NCBI RefSeq assembly: GCF_004766045.1
Contig: NZ_SPQQ01000013.1
Coordinates: 1-64,000 of the forward strand
Source: Desulfosporosinus fructosivorans
GTDB taxonomy: Bacteria > Bacillota > Desulfitobacteriia > Desulfitobacteriales > Desulfitobacteriaceae
Length of the DNA stretch: 64,000 nucleotides
Direction: 5' to 3'
The first letter of the stretch is position 1. Each line of letters begins with the position of its first letter. A model generated the notes under the pieces. The model had not been told where the DNA came from, did no database searches, and saw nothing but the letters and a program-made list of their open reading frames with translations. The translations under genes and the position numbers were made by a program. This document shows, piece by piece, positions 43,767 to 53,627 of this stretch.

Positions 43767-44648
43767 TTATTTTTCATATGCCTTTATCAATTCTGCAATA
43801 TCAAATTTTTTCATTTTAAGAAATGCTTCAGTCACTTGGGCCAATTTTGTAGCATCCTTATTCTGCATCATCTCATTCATAATCGTGGGTACAATCTGCC
43901 ATGAAAATCCATATTTGTCCTTTAACCAACCACATTGTTCTGCTTCAGGAACGGCAGATAGCTTATCCCAATAATAGTCTATTTCTGCTTGTGTATCGCA
44001 CATCACCATCAATGAAATAGCCTCATTAAAAGTAAAGCCGTGATCATAGGCGCTGTCCATCGCTGCAAAGGTTTGGTTAACAAGTACGAAGTCGACATGT
44101 TGAATCGAGTCAGCTTTGTTCGGAGCAGCATCTTCACCGTATCTAAGGATATTACCAATGCTTGAGTGTTTAAATAATGTTGTGTAGAATTGGATAGCCT
44201 CTTCTGCATTTCCACACTGATCCCCGACAAACATAAGTGTTGGGGTTATTTTTTGCTTAATCTCGAAATCACCCATGTACATCACTTGCCAAGAAAGGCC
44301 GTATCTGTCAATCAGCCATCCATATTTTTCGCTAAACGGATAGGCATCTAGTGCCATGAGCGCTGCACCATTTTCGATAAGTTTCTTCCATAACACCTCA
44401 GCCTCTTCAATAGAACTACAAGCGATGAGAAATGATACCGCTGGTGTGAATTTAAATAATGGACCCGCTGACAGCAGCATTAATTCTTGTCCTGCGAGCT
44501 CAATTGTGATCATATCCACTGACCCTGATGGTGTGTCATTTAATATGGTTTTGTTCTTAATTTTTGATCCTTCAAATAGAGACATATAGAATTTTGATGC
44601 CTCATCCGCTTCCTTGTCAAACCATAAGTGTGGGATAATCTTTTGCAT
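43767..44648 (-). CDS. Tandem VOC (PhnB/DUF899-like glyoxalase fold) protein
   Basis: 293 residues with two PhnB-type VOC domains, each with the pattern PxLWF...A...FYxxLF (IIPHLWFDKEADEASKFYMS; ITPTLMFVGDQCGNAEEAIQ) and ending YGxSWQV (RYGLSWQVMYM; KYGFSWQIVPTIM). The metal ligands for enzyme activity are not obvious. I chose ATG 44648 because GAGGAG precedes it; the frame to 44666 is less likely. Substrate unknown. Confidence 0.85.
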   Translation of the reverse strand: MQKIIPHLWFDKEADEASKFYMSLFEGSKIKNKTILNDTPSGSVDMITIELAGQELMLLSAGPLFKFTPAVSFLIACSSIEEAEVLWKKLIENGAALMALDAYPFSEKYGWLIDRYGLSWQVMYMGDFEIKQKITPTLMFVGDQCGNAEEAIQFYTTLFKHSSIGNILRYGEDAAPNKADSIQHVDFVLVNQTFAAMDSAYDHGFTFNEAISLMVMCDTQAEIDYYWDKLSAVPEAEQCGWLKDKYGFSWQIVPTIMNEMMQNKDATKLAQVTEAFLKMKKFDIAELIKAYEK

Positions 44649-44762
44649 ATCGATCTCCTCTCGCATTCATGCAGATTTTTCTCAATTATACTGCGTAATT
44701 AATGAGAATCCAAATTTGCAAAACCTCCTTAGCCCACTTAGGTCCTTCATTGAAAACTGACT

Positions 44763-44797
44763 AACAAAGACCGATCAATTTGTGATCGGTCTTTGTT
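44763..44797. terminator. 15-bp perfect hairpin
   Basis: AACAAAGACCGATCA and its complement with a 5-base loop; the plus-strand end is TCTTTGTT. It lies upstream of both the VOC gene (minus) and the membrane protein gene (plus), so it ends neither; it may be left from a lost gene or insulate the two promoters. Confidence 0.55.
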
Positions 44798-44903
44798 ATA
44801 TATAGGTCCACTTTTGTTGTCCGCTTCGGACAGAATATTACCCGTAGATAGTGGATAATCTAATTTAAATCCTAAATCCAGTTATCAAGAGGAGATAGCA
44901 ACA

Positions 44904-45374
44904 ATGCCACTTTACTTTATCTATCCAATCTTTACCACAATTTTCTCGGTCATCCTATTAGCTAATGTTCCTAGAAAAGAAATCCAACGTTTATCTATTT
45001 ACGGAATCATTTTTGGCGGAATGCTGGACAGTCTGATACATATTTTCGGTTATTTCACCGGTTTATTCGCTTGGATAAACTACGGGCCTTTTGGCTTCAT
45101 CGGGGTACATATTTTTGCCAATGTAACATGGTCAATATTTTTTATATTGTATTTTTATTTCTTACCTCCTCAAAAACCATTGAATTATGTATTCGCTGGC
45201 AGCGGGATCTTTTTTTCTTTAATGTATTATAACATGGTCGTTGATTTGGGTATCTTAAAATCCTCCAGCAGGGTTTGGTTACCTCTATTAGGCTTTGTTG
45301 TTTGGTTTTCAATAGCTACCTGGGGTTATTATAAATTAAATAGTTTCATTGAACGCAAGACTTTCCAGAAGTAA
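44904..45374 (+). CDS. Small integral membrane protein of unknown function
   Basis: 156 residues, about five TM helices (YFIYPIFTTIFSVILLANV at the start), with a conserved-looking DSLIHIFGYFTGLFAW and ANVTWSIFFI region. It resembles CBO0543-type clostridial proteins without assigned function. ATG 44904 has GAGGAGA. The Fe-ADH gene follows after 80 bases. Confidence 0.75.
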   Translation: MPLYFIYPIFTTIFSVILLANVPRKEIQRLSIYGIIFGGMLDSLIHIFGYFTGLFAWINYGPFGFIGVHIFANVTWSIFFILYFYFLPPQKPLNYVFAGSGIFFSLMYYNMVVDLGILKSSSRVWLPLLGFVVWFSIATWGYYKLNSFIERKTFQK

Positions 45375-45454
45375 TCAAGGGGATAATACGAAAGAATAAC
45401 TTACCATTTCCAATATCATATCGAGTAAGAACAAGAATGGTGGAGGTAGGCTAG

Positions 45455-46627
45455 TTGGAAAACACTCATAATTATATTTTACCAAAAACAAATCTTATTG
45501 GTATTGGAGCTATCAAAGACCTTCCTAATGAACTATTATCCTGGAAATTAAGTAAAGTCCTGATTGTTACAGATAAAAACATGATCAGTCTCGGATATGT
45601 CGAAAATGTGGAAAAGATCTTAAAGAGTTTATTCATTTCATATGATATTTTTGACGGAATTTTGCATCCCAATCCTACGGTTTCTTTTGTAGAAGACGGC
45701 TTAACGTATCTCAACAAAGGACTTAATATCTTTAAACGAAACTACAAATTGATCATTTCCATCGGCGGCGGAACAAATCATGACTGTGCCAAAGCAATCG
45801 CTACAGTAGCTACAAATGGCGGTTCAATTATTAATTATGAAGGATATAATAAAGTAACCAAACCAGCAATACCGCAAATTGCTATCAATACAACCGCAGG
45901 CTCTGCCGCAGAATTAACGATGTTTGCCATAGTAGTAGATAATTCCAGAAAGGTGAAAATGACGATTGCGTCGCCTTTTCTAACCCCATTTATTTCAGTC
46001 AACGATCCCATATTTATGACAACAATGCCTAGAGAAGTAACCGCCAGCTCAGGTATTGATGTTGTTTCCCATGGCATAGAAGCTTTTGTATCGACAGAAG
46101 CTTCTCCTATAACGGATTCATTAGCACTCGAAGCAATAAGCTTAGCTATTGAGTATCTTCCGAGAGCCTATGAGAATGGCAATGATCTCGAAGCTAGGGA
46201 AAAAATGATGTTCGCAAGTATTATGGCTGGCATGGCGTTTAATAATGCCGGATTAGGCTATGTGCATTCTATGGCCCATCAATTGGGAGGATTTTATAAT
46301 CAAACCCATGGTTGCTATAATGCTGTCTTGCTCCCTTATGTGTTTGAGTTTAATTCCGTCTCCATACCTGAACAAAGAATCCTGAAATTATGTGAAGCCA
46401 TGGGGGCCATTACCCATAACAGGTCTCAAGCTGTCGACTTAATTATAGACTCAATTGAAAAATTAAGGGCTACAATAGAAATCCCCAGCAAATTAAGTGA
46501 GATGGGGCTAAAGGAAAGTGATATTAAGACCCTCTCTCAGAATGCAATAAAAGATATCTGTTCCTTTACAAATCCAAGACAAGGCTTTGTTGAAGATTTT
46601 ATTAGCCTCTTTAAAGCAGCATTCTAG
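45455..46627 (+). CDS. Iron-containing alcohol dehydrogenase
   Basis: 390 residues. Group III Fe-ADH: GGGTNHDCAKAIATVATNGG (NAD site), TTAGSAAELTMFAIV, and metal ligands in SSGIDVVSHGIEAFVST (Asp, His) and LGYVHSMAHQLGGFYNQTHG (two His). It oxidises alcohols or reduces aldehydes; the substrate cannot be told. TTG start with GGAGG about 10 bases upstream. A convergent MocR-type gene follows. Confidence 0.93.
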   Translation: MENTHNYILPKTNLIGIGAIKDLPNELLSWKLSKVLIVTDKNMISLGYVENVEKILKSLFISYDIFDGILHPNPTVSFVEDGLTYLNKGLNIFKRNYKLIISIGGGTNHDCAKAIATVATNGGSIINYEGYNKVTKPAIPQIAINTTAGSAAELTMFAIVVDNSRKVKMTIASPFLTPFISVNDPIFMTTMPREVTASSGIDVVSHGIEAFVSTEASPITDSLALEAISLAIEYLPRAYENGNDLEAREKMMFASIMAGMAFNNAGLGYVHSMAHQLGGFYNQTHGCYNAVLLPYVFEFNSVSIPEQRILKLCEAMGAITHNRSQAVDLIIDSIEKLRATIEIPSKLSEMGLKESDIKTLSQNAIKDICSFTNPRQGFVEDFISLFKAAF

Positions 46628-46712
46628 CTTGTGTCAATGAACGGGCTCTCGAGAACAACGGAAGTAGTCAAACCTTCAATATTGGAGTGAAGATTGTTTT
46701 GTAATCTTATAA

Positions 46713-48035
46713 TTAGTTTAATTCTTTACTTATGAGCTTAATCGTTCTTCTGATATCATCATCATCCGTTTTACAAACACATAAACGTAAACCGTCTGAG
46801 TGAGGAAAACCATCGATATAACAACTGTTTGTACTGCTCAAAAGTACATTATATTTCGACAACCGTTTTACAAGAATATTGGCCGATACACAATTTAACT
46901 CTAGGCAAGCATAAATCCCTGTTTTAGGTATATAACATTTTATGATTCCATCTTGTTGTTGCTCGATTGCATCTCGTAAAACATCCATCTTTTCTTTGTA
47001 ATACTTTTTAGTTCTTTGCACATGAAACTTGTACATACTACTTTGCAGGTAAATCTCTAGAGCACCCTGTGTTAGGATTGGGGAGTTCAGATCGATGCTC
47101 CGTTTATAGGTTACAAATTCATTTTGGAGTTCCAGTGGTAATATTACCATTCCCAGGCGCAATCCTGGTAACAGTGTTTTCGAAAAGCTCCGAATGTAGA
47201 TCATCCGTTCTGGTTCTCCCATTGCGTACATCGGATCTATCTTAGTATCCAGTTCCAAGTCTGCTAAATAATCATCCTCTACAATATAGACTTCATACTT
47301 TTTAGCAAGCCTGATTATTTCTTTTTTCTGTTCACGATTATAACAAAATCCCGTAGGGTTTTGATATCTTGGCATAGTATAAAAGAATTTAATATCTCCT
47401 TGTTTAAATAATGATTCCAGTTCATTTAGGTTAATACCCTCATGTGTTCTTCTAATACCGACAACTGGAGTTTTTGTACATTTCATTACTTGAAGCATGA
47501 CAGAATATGTTGGTTGCTCTACAAGTACTTTCGTGCGAGCATTAGGAAAAGAGAGAGCCGCCAGAATATACAAAGCTTGCTGTGAGCCATTGGTTATAAA
47601 AATATTTTGTGGTTTTGTGAAGACTTGAAAATTTACCAAGTGTTTGACTAAGCCATGTATTAATTCCGGCATACCCTGCGGTGAAGAATACTCAAACAGC
47701 TTTTTCTCATATAACGAAATAGCTTTTTCCATACAATGATAAAAATCCTTGTATGGATTAATGTAATCGGGCGGGCCAGTCGTTACCATATCGATTATGT
47801 CATTCCTACTTTTTACGGTTATCGAAGATTTCACAACATAATAACCACTTTTGGGAAAGGAATAAATTAAATGCTCTGATTCAAGTAATTTATAAGCTTT
47901 CACGATTGTATCAGAATTATAGGACAATTCCTTTGAAAGCACCTGTACTGACGGCAACTTTTCACCAGGCTTATATGCAACGAGAGATATCTTTTGTCTT
48001 ATTAAATCAGCAACTAATTGATATTTATAAATCAC
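46713..48035 (-). CDS. MocR-type regulator (GntR HTH + aminotransferase fold)
   Basis: 440 residues. N-terminal GntR wing: KPGEKLPSVQVLSKELSYNS; PLP fold with ITNGSQQALYILAALSFP, RYQNPTGFCYNREQ, VEDDYLADLELD and Lys in IRSFSKTLLPGLRLGMVILP. Shorter and divergent from the MocR at 40962-42473. It faces the GNAT gene across a short AT-rich gap and converges on the Fe-ADH. Confidence 0.9.
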   Translation of the reverse strand: MIYKYQLVADLIRQKISLVAYKPGEKLPSVQVLSKELSYNSDTIVKAYKLLESEHLIYSFPKSGYYVVKSSITVKSRNDIIDMVTTGPPDYINPYKDFYHCMEKAISLYEKKLFEYSSPQGMPELIHGLVKHLVNFQVFTKPQNIFITNGSQQALYILAALSFPNARTKVLVEQPTYSVMLQVMKCTKTPVVGIRRTHEGINLNELESLFKQGDIKFFYTMPRYQNPTGFCYNREQKKEIIRLAKKYEVYIVEDDYLADLELDTKIDPMYAMGEPERMIYIRSFSKTLLPGLRLGMVILPLELQNEFVTYKRSIDLNSPILTQGALEIYLQSSMYKFHVQRTKKYYKEKMDVLRDAIEQQQDGIIKCYIPKTGIYACLELNCVSANILVKRLSKYNVLLSSTNSCYIDGFPHSDGLRLCVCKTDDDDIRRTIKLISKELN

Positions 48036-48166
48036 ATGACCTCATTTCTATACCGGTATAGGTTAGTTATTATTTTCTAGCTTATGCCAATGACATCAAT
48101 TAGAATAAATATAATAAATTAGTAAGTGAATTGCAATTTATAATTTATTACATAAGGGGCATTGAT

Positions 48167-48985
48167 ATGATAAAGTTAGAGGTTAAGGATTATTTTAAAG
48201 TTGTTACACCATTGGAGAGTTTAACAATTAATACTTTGTTTGCTAAAGCAGTTATTTATAAGAGAATAAGTGGCTCAGTATATGTAGATAGTGATAAGGA
48301 CCCAAAAGTATTTTATATCGTACATCCATATGGAATGTCACTACTATTTGGTGATACGGAAAAGGAAAATTTCAATGAGGATTTATTTCATCATTTGACT
48401 AATAAGAATAAGATTCGGAATAAATATGAATGGTTGCAAGCATTTCCTAATTCTTGGAACCATAAAATCGAATCAATTTTAGACTCGTATCTAGTGAAAA
48501 TAGATTCTGCAAATCAGAATAGAGTTCTAGAAAACACCAGAGTCAATTTCATTTTTAATATACGTGAATATAAGACCATTAAAGGACAATTAGATAGACA
48601 AGAACACGAAATAGTACGTACAACAAATGAAATGTTAAAAACTATGCCGGGAAGTGTAATTCCAAAGTATTTTTGGGACAACGAAGATCAATTCCAAAAT
48701 AAAGGAATAGGATTTAGCCTGATTTATGATGGAGAAGCTGCTTCTACAGCTTTTTCGTCATGTAGGTTTGAGAATCAATTGGAAATTGGTATCGAGACCT
48801 TAGAAAAGTATAGAAGTAAAGGGTTTGCATTATACGTTTGCTCAGCTCTTATTAATTACTGTATAGAAAATGGTTTGGAACCTATTTGGGCGTGTCGCAT
48901 GGAAAATATTGCATCATACCAGTTGGCTCTCAAACTTGGATTTATACCGACACTTTATATCCCTTATTATCGGCTATCCATATAG
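48167..48985 (+). CDS. GNAT family N-acetyltransferase
   Basis: 272 residues. C-terminal half is a GNAT fold: FENQLEIGIETLEKYRSKGF (acetyl-CoA P-loop as R-x-K-G-F/x-A) and MENIASYQLALKLGF. The N-terminal 130 residues are unrecognised, as in PF12746-type acetyltransferases. ATG 48167 with AAGGGG about 8 bases upstream; the frame from 48131 is not supported. AT-rich compared with neighbours, so possibly transferred. Substrate unknown. Confidence 0.8.
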   Translation: MIKLEVKDYFKVVTPLESLTINTLFAKAVIYKRISGSVYVDSDKDPKVFYIVHPYGMSLLFGDTEKENFNEDLFHHLTNKNKIRNKYEWLQAFPNSWNHKIESILDSYLVKIDSANQNRVLENTRVNFIFNIREYKTIKGQLDRQEHEIVRTTNEMLKTMPGSVIPKYFWDNEDQFQNKGIGFSLIYDGEAASTAFSSCRFENQLEIGIETLEKYRSKGFALYVCSALINYCIENGLEPIWACRMENIASYQLALKLGFIPTLYIPYYRLSI

Positions 48986-49095
48986 AATTCTTATCTAACA
49001 TTACACTACTTCCGTTATCTAAATGCACCTCCAATCGGTAGTCATCTTTTGGTACTACGCCTTTTATATGACTCATCCATACACCTCCGAAAATT

Positions 49096-49130
49096 AAAAT
49101 CCACAATACAACAATTGTATCGTGGATTTT
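49096..49130 (+). terminator. Terminator after the GNAT gene
   Basis: AAAATCCACAATACAA pairs with TTGTATCGTGGATTTT (one mismatch), 3-base loop, followed by TCTTGTGTTT. The remaining 48986-49292 shows only a decayed minus-strand tail reading FGLLWKIGVDTQNAV, also echoed at about 56850-56960. Confidence 0.7.
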
Positions 49131-49292
49131 CTTGTGTTTATATCACCTAGCGAGGGATATTTCGTATGAATTTTTAGGATTTTAACGTTGATATATGTCT
49201 AACTGCATTTTGAGTGTCCACACCAATTTTCCATAGCAGCCCGAAATGATAAACTCATAGCGCAACTAGCGAAAATTAAAATCCCCCAATTT

Positions 49293-49823
49293 CTAGAGCA
49301 ATGCTGATTTCTGTAAGGCGCCGTAGACACTCTTGGCCAGGATGCCTGCAACAATAGTTCCTACTAAGGTAGTTATACTTGAAGTTAAAAGTGCGATCTT
49401 CCAGTCAAGATGAAGGGCATAGATCAGTCCTATCATAACGCAAAAATTTCCGGTAACAGTACAACCGAGCATTGCTAAGATATGGTGGCTTAATTTTCCC
49501 ATGGAAAGATTACTAGCAATCAAGGAGTAGGCAATGGAGCCAATGACATTGGCGAATAAGAAGAAAAATGCCAGTGCTGAATAGCCAGTTGCCATGGCTA
49601 CAATGGCTTCCACTAATCCGGCAATAATACCCGCTGGTTGTTTGTACATTAAGATAATTAGGCCAGTAAAGAAGGCCCAGCAGGTGCCATTAAATAGTAA
49701 GAAGGTTGGGTCTAGTATACCGTCGATACGTCCTGTGACCTGCATCATAATCAGAAATACAATCCCTACGATGACGGAGCCAACTAATGCTTTGGTGTCT
49801 GTTCTGAAATATTTTTCTTTCAT
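49293..49823 (-). CDS. ECF transporter substrate-binding (S) component, probably for cobalamin
   Basis: 176 residues, six TM segments (VGSVIVGIVFLIMMQVTGRI at the start). Third gene of the ECF operon. The fold and size fit CbrT/HmpT-like S components. The cobalamin riboswitch upstream of the operon suggests that the substrate is vitamin B12 or a precursor such as cobinamide; this is inference from regulation rather than from binding residues. Confidence 0.8.
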   Translation of the reverse strand: MKEKYFRTDTKALVGSVIVGIVFLIMMQVTGRIDGILDPTFLLFNGTCWAFFTGLIILMYKQPAGIIAGLVEAIVAMATGYSALAFFFLFANVIGSIAYSLIASNLSMGKLSHHILAMLGCTVTGNFCVMIGLIYALHLDWKIALLTSSITTLVGTIVAGILAKSVYGALQKSALL

Positions 49824-49855
49824 TTCTAATTCTCCTCCTCATATGATAATAGTGT

Positions 49856-50593
49856 TTATATTAATAGTAATATCCTGCTTGCCAGGCTGATGATGATTAC
49901 CAATAATATCGCTGAGATTAAAGCAATATCGTAATGCTTAATGGTTAAATCCGAACTAAAGGTTCGGGTTTTGCTTCGTCCATAGCCCCTTAACTCCATG
50001 GCTAGGGCCGTTTCTGTTGAGCGCCGAACAGCGCGATATAAAAACGGCATAAAGGTTGGAATTACCCCTTTGAGATTGTCCCATACGTTCTCCATTTTAA
50101 GGCCCCGGGTTCTCTGGCTATCGACTATGGATATATACTCTGCTTTCATGAGAGGGAGGAAGCGGGCGCTCAGTCCTACCAGCATGGCATAGCGGTAGGG
50201 AATGTTGAATTTCACGAGCATCAAGGTAAAGTCTTGGGGTGAGGCCGAAGTGAAAAATTGCATACTCGCAAAAACAATCAGCGAACCCTTCAGTATGCCG
50301 GTGATCGCTAGTGGTACGGCTTCACTGTAAATTTTAAGGATTCCCCATTGGTAGAGTAGAACGCCTTCCCGGCAGAAAAGCAGCTGGATGATCAGAATCT
50401 GAAGTCCTAAAAGTAATATGATGATAATCATGACCTTATACTGCTTCAAGGAGCCGGTTAAGATAAGCGACGCCATAATACATACCAATAAAGCAAGGCA
50501 CAACTGAACAGCGGTCCCCATACTCAGGGAAAGATAGATCATCAGCGCATACCAGGCCAGCTTTGTCCGGGGATCAAGCTTAGAAAGTCCCAT
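49856..50593 (-). CDS. ecfT: ECF transporter transmembrane component EcfT
   Basis: 245 residues. Coupling-helix Ala-Arg-Gly signatures: SARFLPLMKAEY...QRTRG (SRRTRG-type) and ALAMELRGYG. ATG 50593 with GGAGGG 5 bases upstream; overlaps the ATPase stop by 14 bases. It links the ATPase to the S component. Confidence 0.92.
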   Translation of the reverse strand: MGLSKLDPRTKLAWYALMIYLSLSMGTAVQLCLALLVCIMASLILTGSLKQYKVMIIIILLLGLQILIIQLLFCREGVLLYQWGILKIYSEAVPLAITGILKGSLIVFASMQFFTSASPQDFTLMLVKFNIPYRYAMLVGLSARFLPLMKAEYISIVDSQRTRGLKMENVWDNLKGVIPTFMPFLYRAVRRSTETALAMELRGYGRSKTRTFSSDLTIKHYDIALISAILLVIIISLASRILLLI

Positions 50594-52112
50594 CGTTACC
50601 CTCCCTGAATGACATAAGATTTTGGAAGTCCAGGCCAATCGCTTTAAGCGTATCGAGATGTTGATTGAGATCTCTTATCGAAATATCAAGTCGAAGACGA
50701 TGGTTATGCAGGGCAACTAAGCGGTTTGAATAGTCTTTTGCCATATTTAGATCGTGGGTGATCAGCAAAATTGTTTTGCCATGTTTCGATAAATCGAAGA
50801 GTTTATCCATGATCATATATCCTTGGGTTTCGTCAAGTCCCGAGGTCGGTTCGTCGGCGATGATGAATTCCGGATCACTGACGAGGATGGAGGCTAGGGC
50901 CAAAAGCTGGCGCTGGCCGCGACTTAAGCGATGAGGGTGTATTTTCCTGTAGTTTAGCAGCCCCACAAATTCTAGGCACTCCTCGATCTTCTGTTCGATT
51001 ACTTTAGTCTGTACGTCCCTCAGCTTCAGTGAAAATCCAACTTCTTCTTCCACGGTGCTTGCAAAGATCTGATAGTCGGGGTTTTGAAACAGAAAACCCA
51101 CCTGCGTACGGGTCTTTGTCAGGTTTCCCTTATTCAGAGTCTGGTTAAACACTTTAATCTCACCTTTAGTAGGTTTTAAGAGACCAATAAGCAGTTTAGC
51201 CAATGTAGATTTTCCAGAGCCATTTAAACCAACGATCGATAAAAAGTCGCCCTGATAAATCTCTAAACTAATGTCTTCACAACCCAGTAAATCGTTATTG
51301 TACTGGTAAGTGACATTGGTCATTTCCGCAATGATTCCCTCGGACTTAACACGATCCGAATTAAAGGAAGTTTTGTATTTTAACCTACCCAATCGACACT
51401 CGATTTGCTCCTTGTAGTATTCGTCAGGCGAACACTGTTTGGTAATTTCGCCATCCTCAATATAGAAGACTCTGTTGGCATAATTAAGGACTTCTTCAAT
51501 TCGGTCCATGACCAAAACAATGGTTAGCTTCTGAGTAATATTTAACTGACCCAGCCGCTTATAAAGCTCAAAGCGCCCCTGGGAATCCAGTTCGGCAGTC
51601 GGCTGATCCAGAATCAAGATAGGGGCATCGAGAGCTAAAACCCCGGCCAAGACAACACGTTGGGCCTCCCCGCCTGAAAGAGAAGCAGTCTGTCTGCTTT
51701 CATAGCCGGTTAGGCCTACCAATTCCAACGTCGTTTTAACCGTCAGATCAATTTGTTGCAAGGGTATTTCCAGATTGCCGAGGCCGAAGGCAACATCCTC
51801 GTAGACATCTAGGCTGAGAATTTGATTCTGGGGTTCCTGCATCATGTATCCCACATAATCGGACATTCTATTGAGGGGCATATCCAAAATATCTTGCCCC
51901 ATGATTGTGACTTTGCCTGTCAATTCTGCGTTGTGGTAGTGAGGGATAGCACCTGTGATAGAGTGCAGTAAAATCGATTTCCCAGAGGCCACACCCCCGG
52001 TAATGACGATGAAATCTCCCTGCTTAATCTCAAAATCAATGTTTTTCAGCGCAGGTTTTTCTTCCTGCGGAAATACGAGTTTATCAATTTTAATTTTCGC
52101 AATTGTTTCCAT
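50580..52112 (-). CDS. Fused ECF ATPase (EcfA-EcfA')
   Basis: 510 residues, two ABC domains in tandem. Domain 1: Walker A GGVASGKSILLHS, LSGGEAQRVVLAG, Walker B ILILDQPTAELD. Domain 2 from about residue 265: GLNGSGKSTLAKLL, Q-loop FQNPDYQIFA, LSRGQRQLLALAS and IIADEPTSGLDE. Gene fusion of the normally separate EcfA1 and EcfA2. In domain 1 the Walker B Glu is replaced by Gln (LDQPT), suggesting one degenerate site. First gene of the riboswitch-controlled operon. Confidence 0.93.
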   Translation of the reverse strand: METIAKIKIDKLVFPQEEKPALKNIDFEIKQGDFIVITGGVASGKSILLHSITGAIPHYHNAELTGKVTIMGQDILDMPLNRMSDYVGYMMQEPQNQILSLDVYEDVAFGLGNLEIPLQQIDLTVKTTLELVGLTGYESRQTASLSGGEAQRVVLAGVLALDAPILILDQPTAELDSQGRFELYKRLGQLNITQKLTIVLVMDRIEEVLNYANRVFYIEDGEITKQCSPDEYYKEQIECRLGRLKYKTSFNSDRVKSEGIIAEMTNVTYQYNNDLLGCEDISLEIYQGDFLSIVGLNGSGKSTLAKLLIGLLKPTKGEIKVFNQTLNKGNLTKTRTQVGFLFQNPDYQIFASTVEEEVGFSLKLRDVQTKVIEQKIEECLEFVGLLNYRKIHPHRLSRGQRQLLALASILVSDPEFIIADEPTSGLDETQGYMIMDKLFDLSKHGKTILLITHDLNMAKDYSNRLVALHNHRLRLDISIRDLNQHLDTLKAIGLDFQNLMSFREGNDGTF

Positions 52113-52142
52113 AGCACATACAACTCCTAAAGGATTAAAATT

Positions 52143-52178
52143 AAAAAAAGTCCCAGCTTACCAATAAGCTAGAACTTT
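52143..52178 (-). terminator. Riboswitch-linked terminator
   Basis: AAAGTTCTAGCTTA pairs with TAAGCTGGGACTTT (two mismatches), 4-base loop; the minus strand continues TTTTTTTAATTT. It lies between the cobalamin aptamer and the ATPase start, so it is the expression platform. Confidence 0.85.
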
Positions 52179-52204
52179 ACCTTTGTCCTTTTTGCAATAT
52201 TTTA

Positions 52205-52350
52205 TAGGCAGGTTTCCTGACTTGTAGACTAGAATGTACGCCTTCCCAGTTATCCCAGTGGCAAATGTACATTTTCAACATCTACTTACAGTGGTGGGTC
52301 CGTCCAGGATTTCAACCTGGTTCCCTATTATCCCTTGCGGGCACCTATCA
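52205..52350 (-). promoter_or_regulatory. Cobalamin riboswitch
   Basis: The plus strand shows the well-known reverse image of the B12 element: GGCAGGTTTCCTGACTTGTA, GCCTTCCCAGTTATCCCAGT (with GTGGC), TTACAGTGGTGGG, ATTTCAACCTGGTTCCC and TTGCGGGCACC. On the minus strand these are the conserved core including the B12-box. With the terminator at 52143-52178 it will shut the ECF operon when cobalamin is plentiful. The divergent MFS gene is not under it. Confidence 0.93.
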
Positions 52351-52466
52351 ATATGTATTCAACTGACCTTATGATAGAATAGTTCGTTTATTTTGTCAAC
52401 AGGAGTTTACTCACTCTATGTTCATAGATAAATTAATAGCAGATATATTAGTTATGGGTGATAAAT

Positions 52467-53627
52467 ATGTTCCTGACCTTAAAAGAAACCCTTTATCTTC
52501 TTACGGGATGGCTTACCTTATTTGTTATTGGCACTGATTTGTTTGTTATATCTCCTTTATTACCATTCATCGCTCAAGAATTTAGAATAACGCCTGCTGT
52601 TGCAGGGTGGATGGTTACCGTATTTTCACTTATGTATGCAATTAGTGCTCCATTTTTCGGGTGGCTTTCAGACCGCAAAGGTCGACGCTTTTTCATTATT
52701 TTCGGTTTATTATCTTTTTGCTTATCCAATTTTTTAACAGCCATTTCTCCTACATTTACAATGTTAATAATCAGTCGTATATTGGCTGGTTTATCTGTTG
52801 CGGCAATAACCCCTATAATCTACGCTATTATCGGCGATACAGCATCACCAGAACGCAGAGGGATATGGCTTTCCTTTGTAGTATCTGGACATCTTATGGC
52901 TTTATGGGCAGGGGCACCTATCGGAACTCTGTTAAAACAATTTCTGGGGTGGCGTTCTATTTTTATAGGTTTAGCTACAATTGCTGCTTTACTATCAATC
53001 TTAAACTTTAGGGTTTGGGCATCAATAAACATAGTACATTCAGTAGAGGCACAGACTAAAGGCAGTGTCATAAGAATTATTTCCGCAGTGAGTGTAACTA
53101 CCTTTTGGGCAATTGCTATGTATGCTCTTTATGTATATCTTGGGACAGGGTTGGTTTTATATAACCATTTTTCTCCGGCTGAACTTGCCTTTTCAATTAC
53201 GGTCTATGGTATAGGGGCTGTATTTGGTAGTTTATCCAGTGGGAGAGTTACAAATATAATTGGTTCAAGAATGCTATCCATATTCAGTACAGCCATGCTA
53301 ATTGGTATTCTTGCGCTATTAGGTCTTTCCTTTTCAACAGGAACTTGGGTTTATCTTTTATTGTTCTTCTGGGCACTTATCGGATATGCCTCCTTTACTT
53401 CATATCAAGCCCGTTTAGCAGAAGAATTTCCAGAAATCCGTGGCATGGTACTAGCCTTAAACAACACAGCATTATATATCGGAATTACGCTTGGCTCCAT
53501 AATAGGCGGTTTCGTTATTACAAAATGGGGCTTCTTCGCATTGCCATTTATCTGTAGCGCGATAGCTTTAATAAGCTGCTTAATAACTGTCAAAAGGAAA
53601 ATGAATACTCGTGTTGACTCAACCTGA
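52467..53627 (+). CDS. MFS transporter, DHA1 (12-TM) drug exporter family
   Basis: 386 residues. TM1 with GTDLFVISPLLPFIAQEFRI, motif A GWLSDRKGRRFFI, and motif C-like GAPIGTLL in TM5. Resembles AraJ/YdhP-like exporters. ATG 52467 with GGGTGAT; GTG 52458 is less likely. Divergent from the riboswitch. Substrate unknown. In the 256 bases after it I see no gene. Confidence 0.88.
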   Translation: MFLTLKETLYLLTGWLTLFVIGTDLFVISPLLPFIAQEFRITPAVAGWMVTVFSLMYAISAPFFGWLSDRKGRRFFIIFGLLSFCLSNFLTAISPTFTMLIISRILAGLSVAAITPIIYAIIGDTASPERRGIWLSFVVSGHLMALWAGAPIGTLLKQFLGWRSIFIGLATIAALLSILNFRVWASINIVHSVEAQTKGSVIRIISAVSVTTFWAIAMYALYVYLGTGLVLYNHFSPAELAFSITVYGIGAVFGSLSSGRVTNIIGSRMLSIFSTAMLIGILALLGLSFSTGTWVYLLLFFWALIGYASFTSYQARLAEEFPEIRGMVLALNNTALYIGITLGSIIGGFVITKWGFFALPFICSAIALISCLITVKRKMNTRVDST

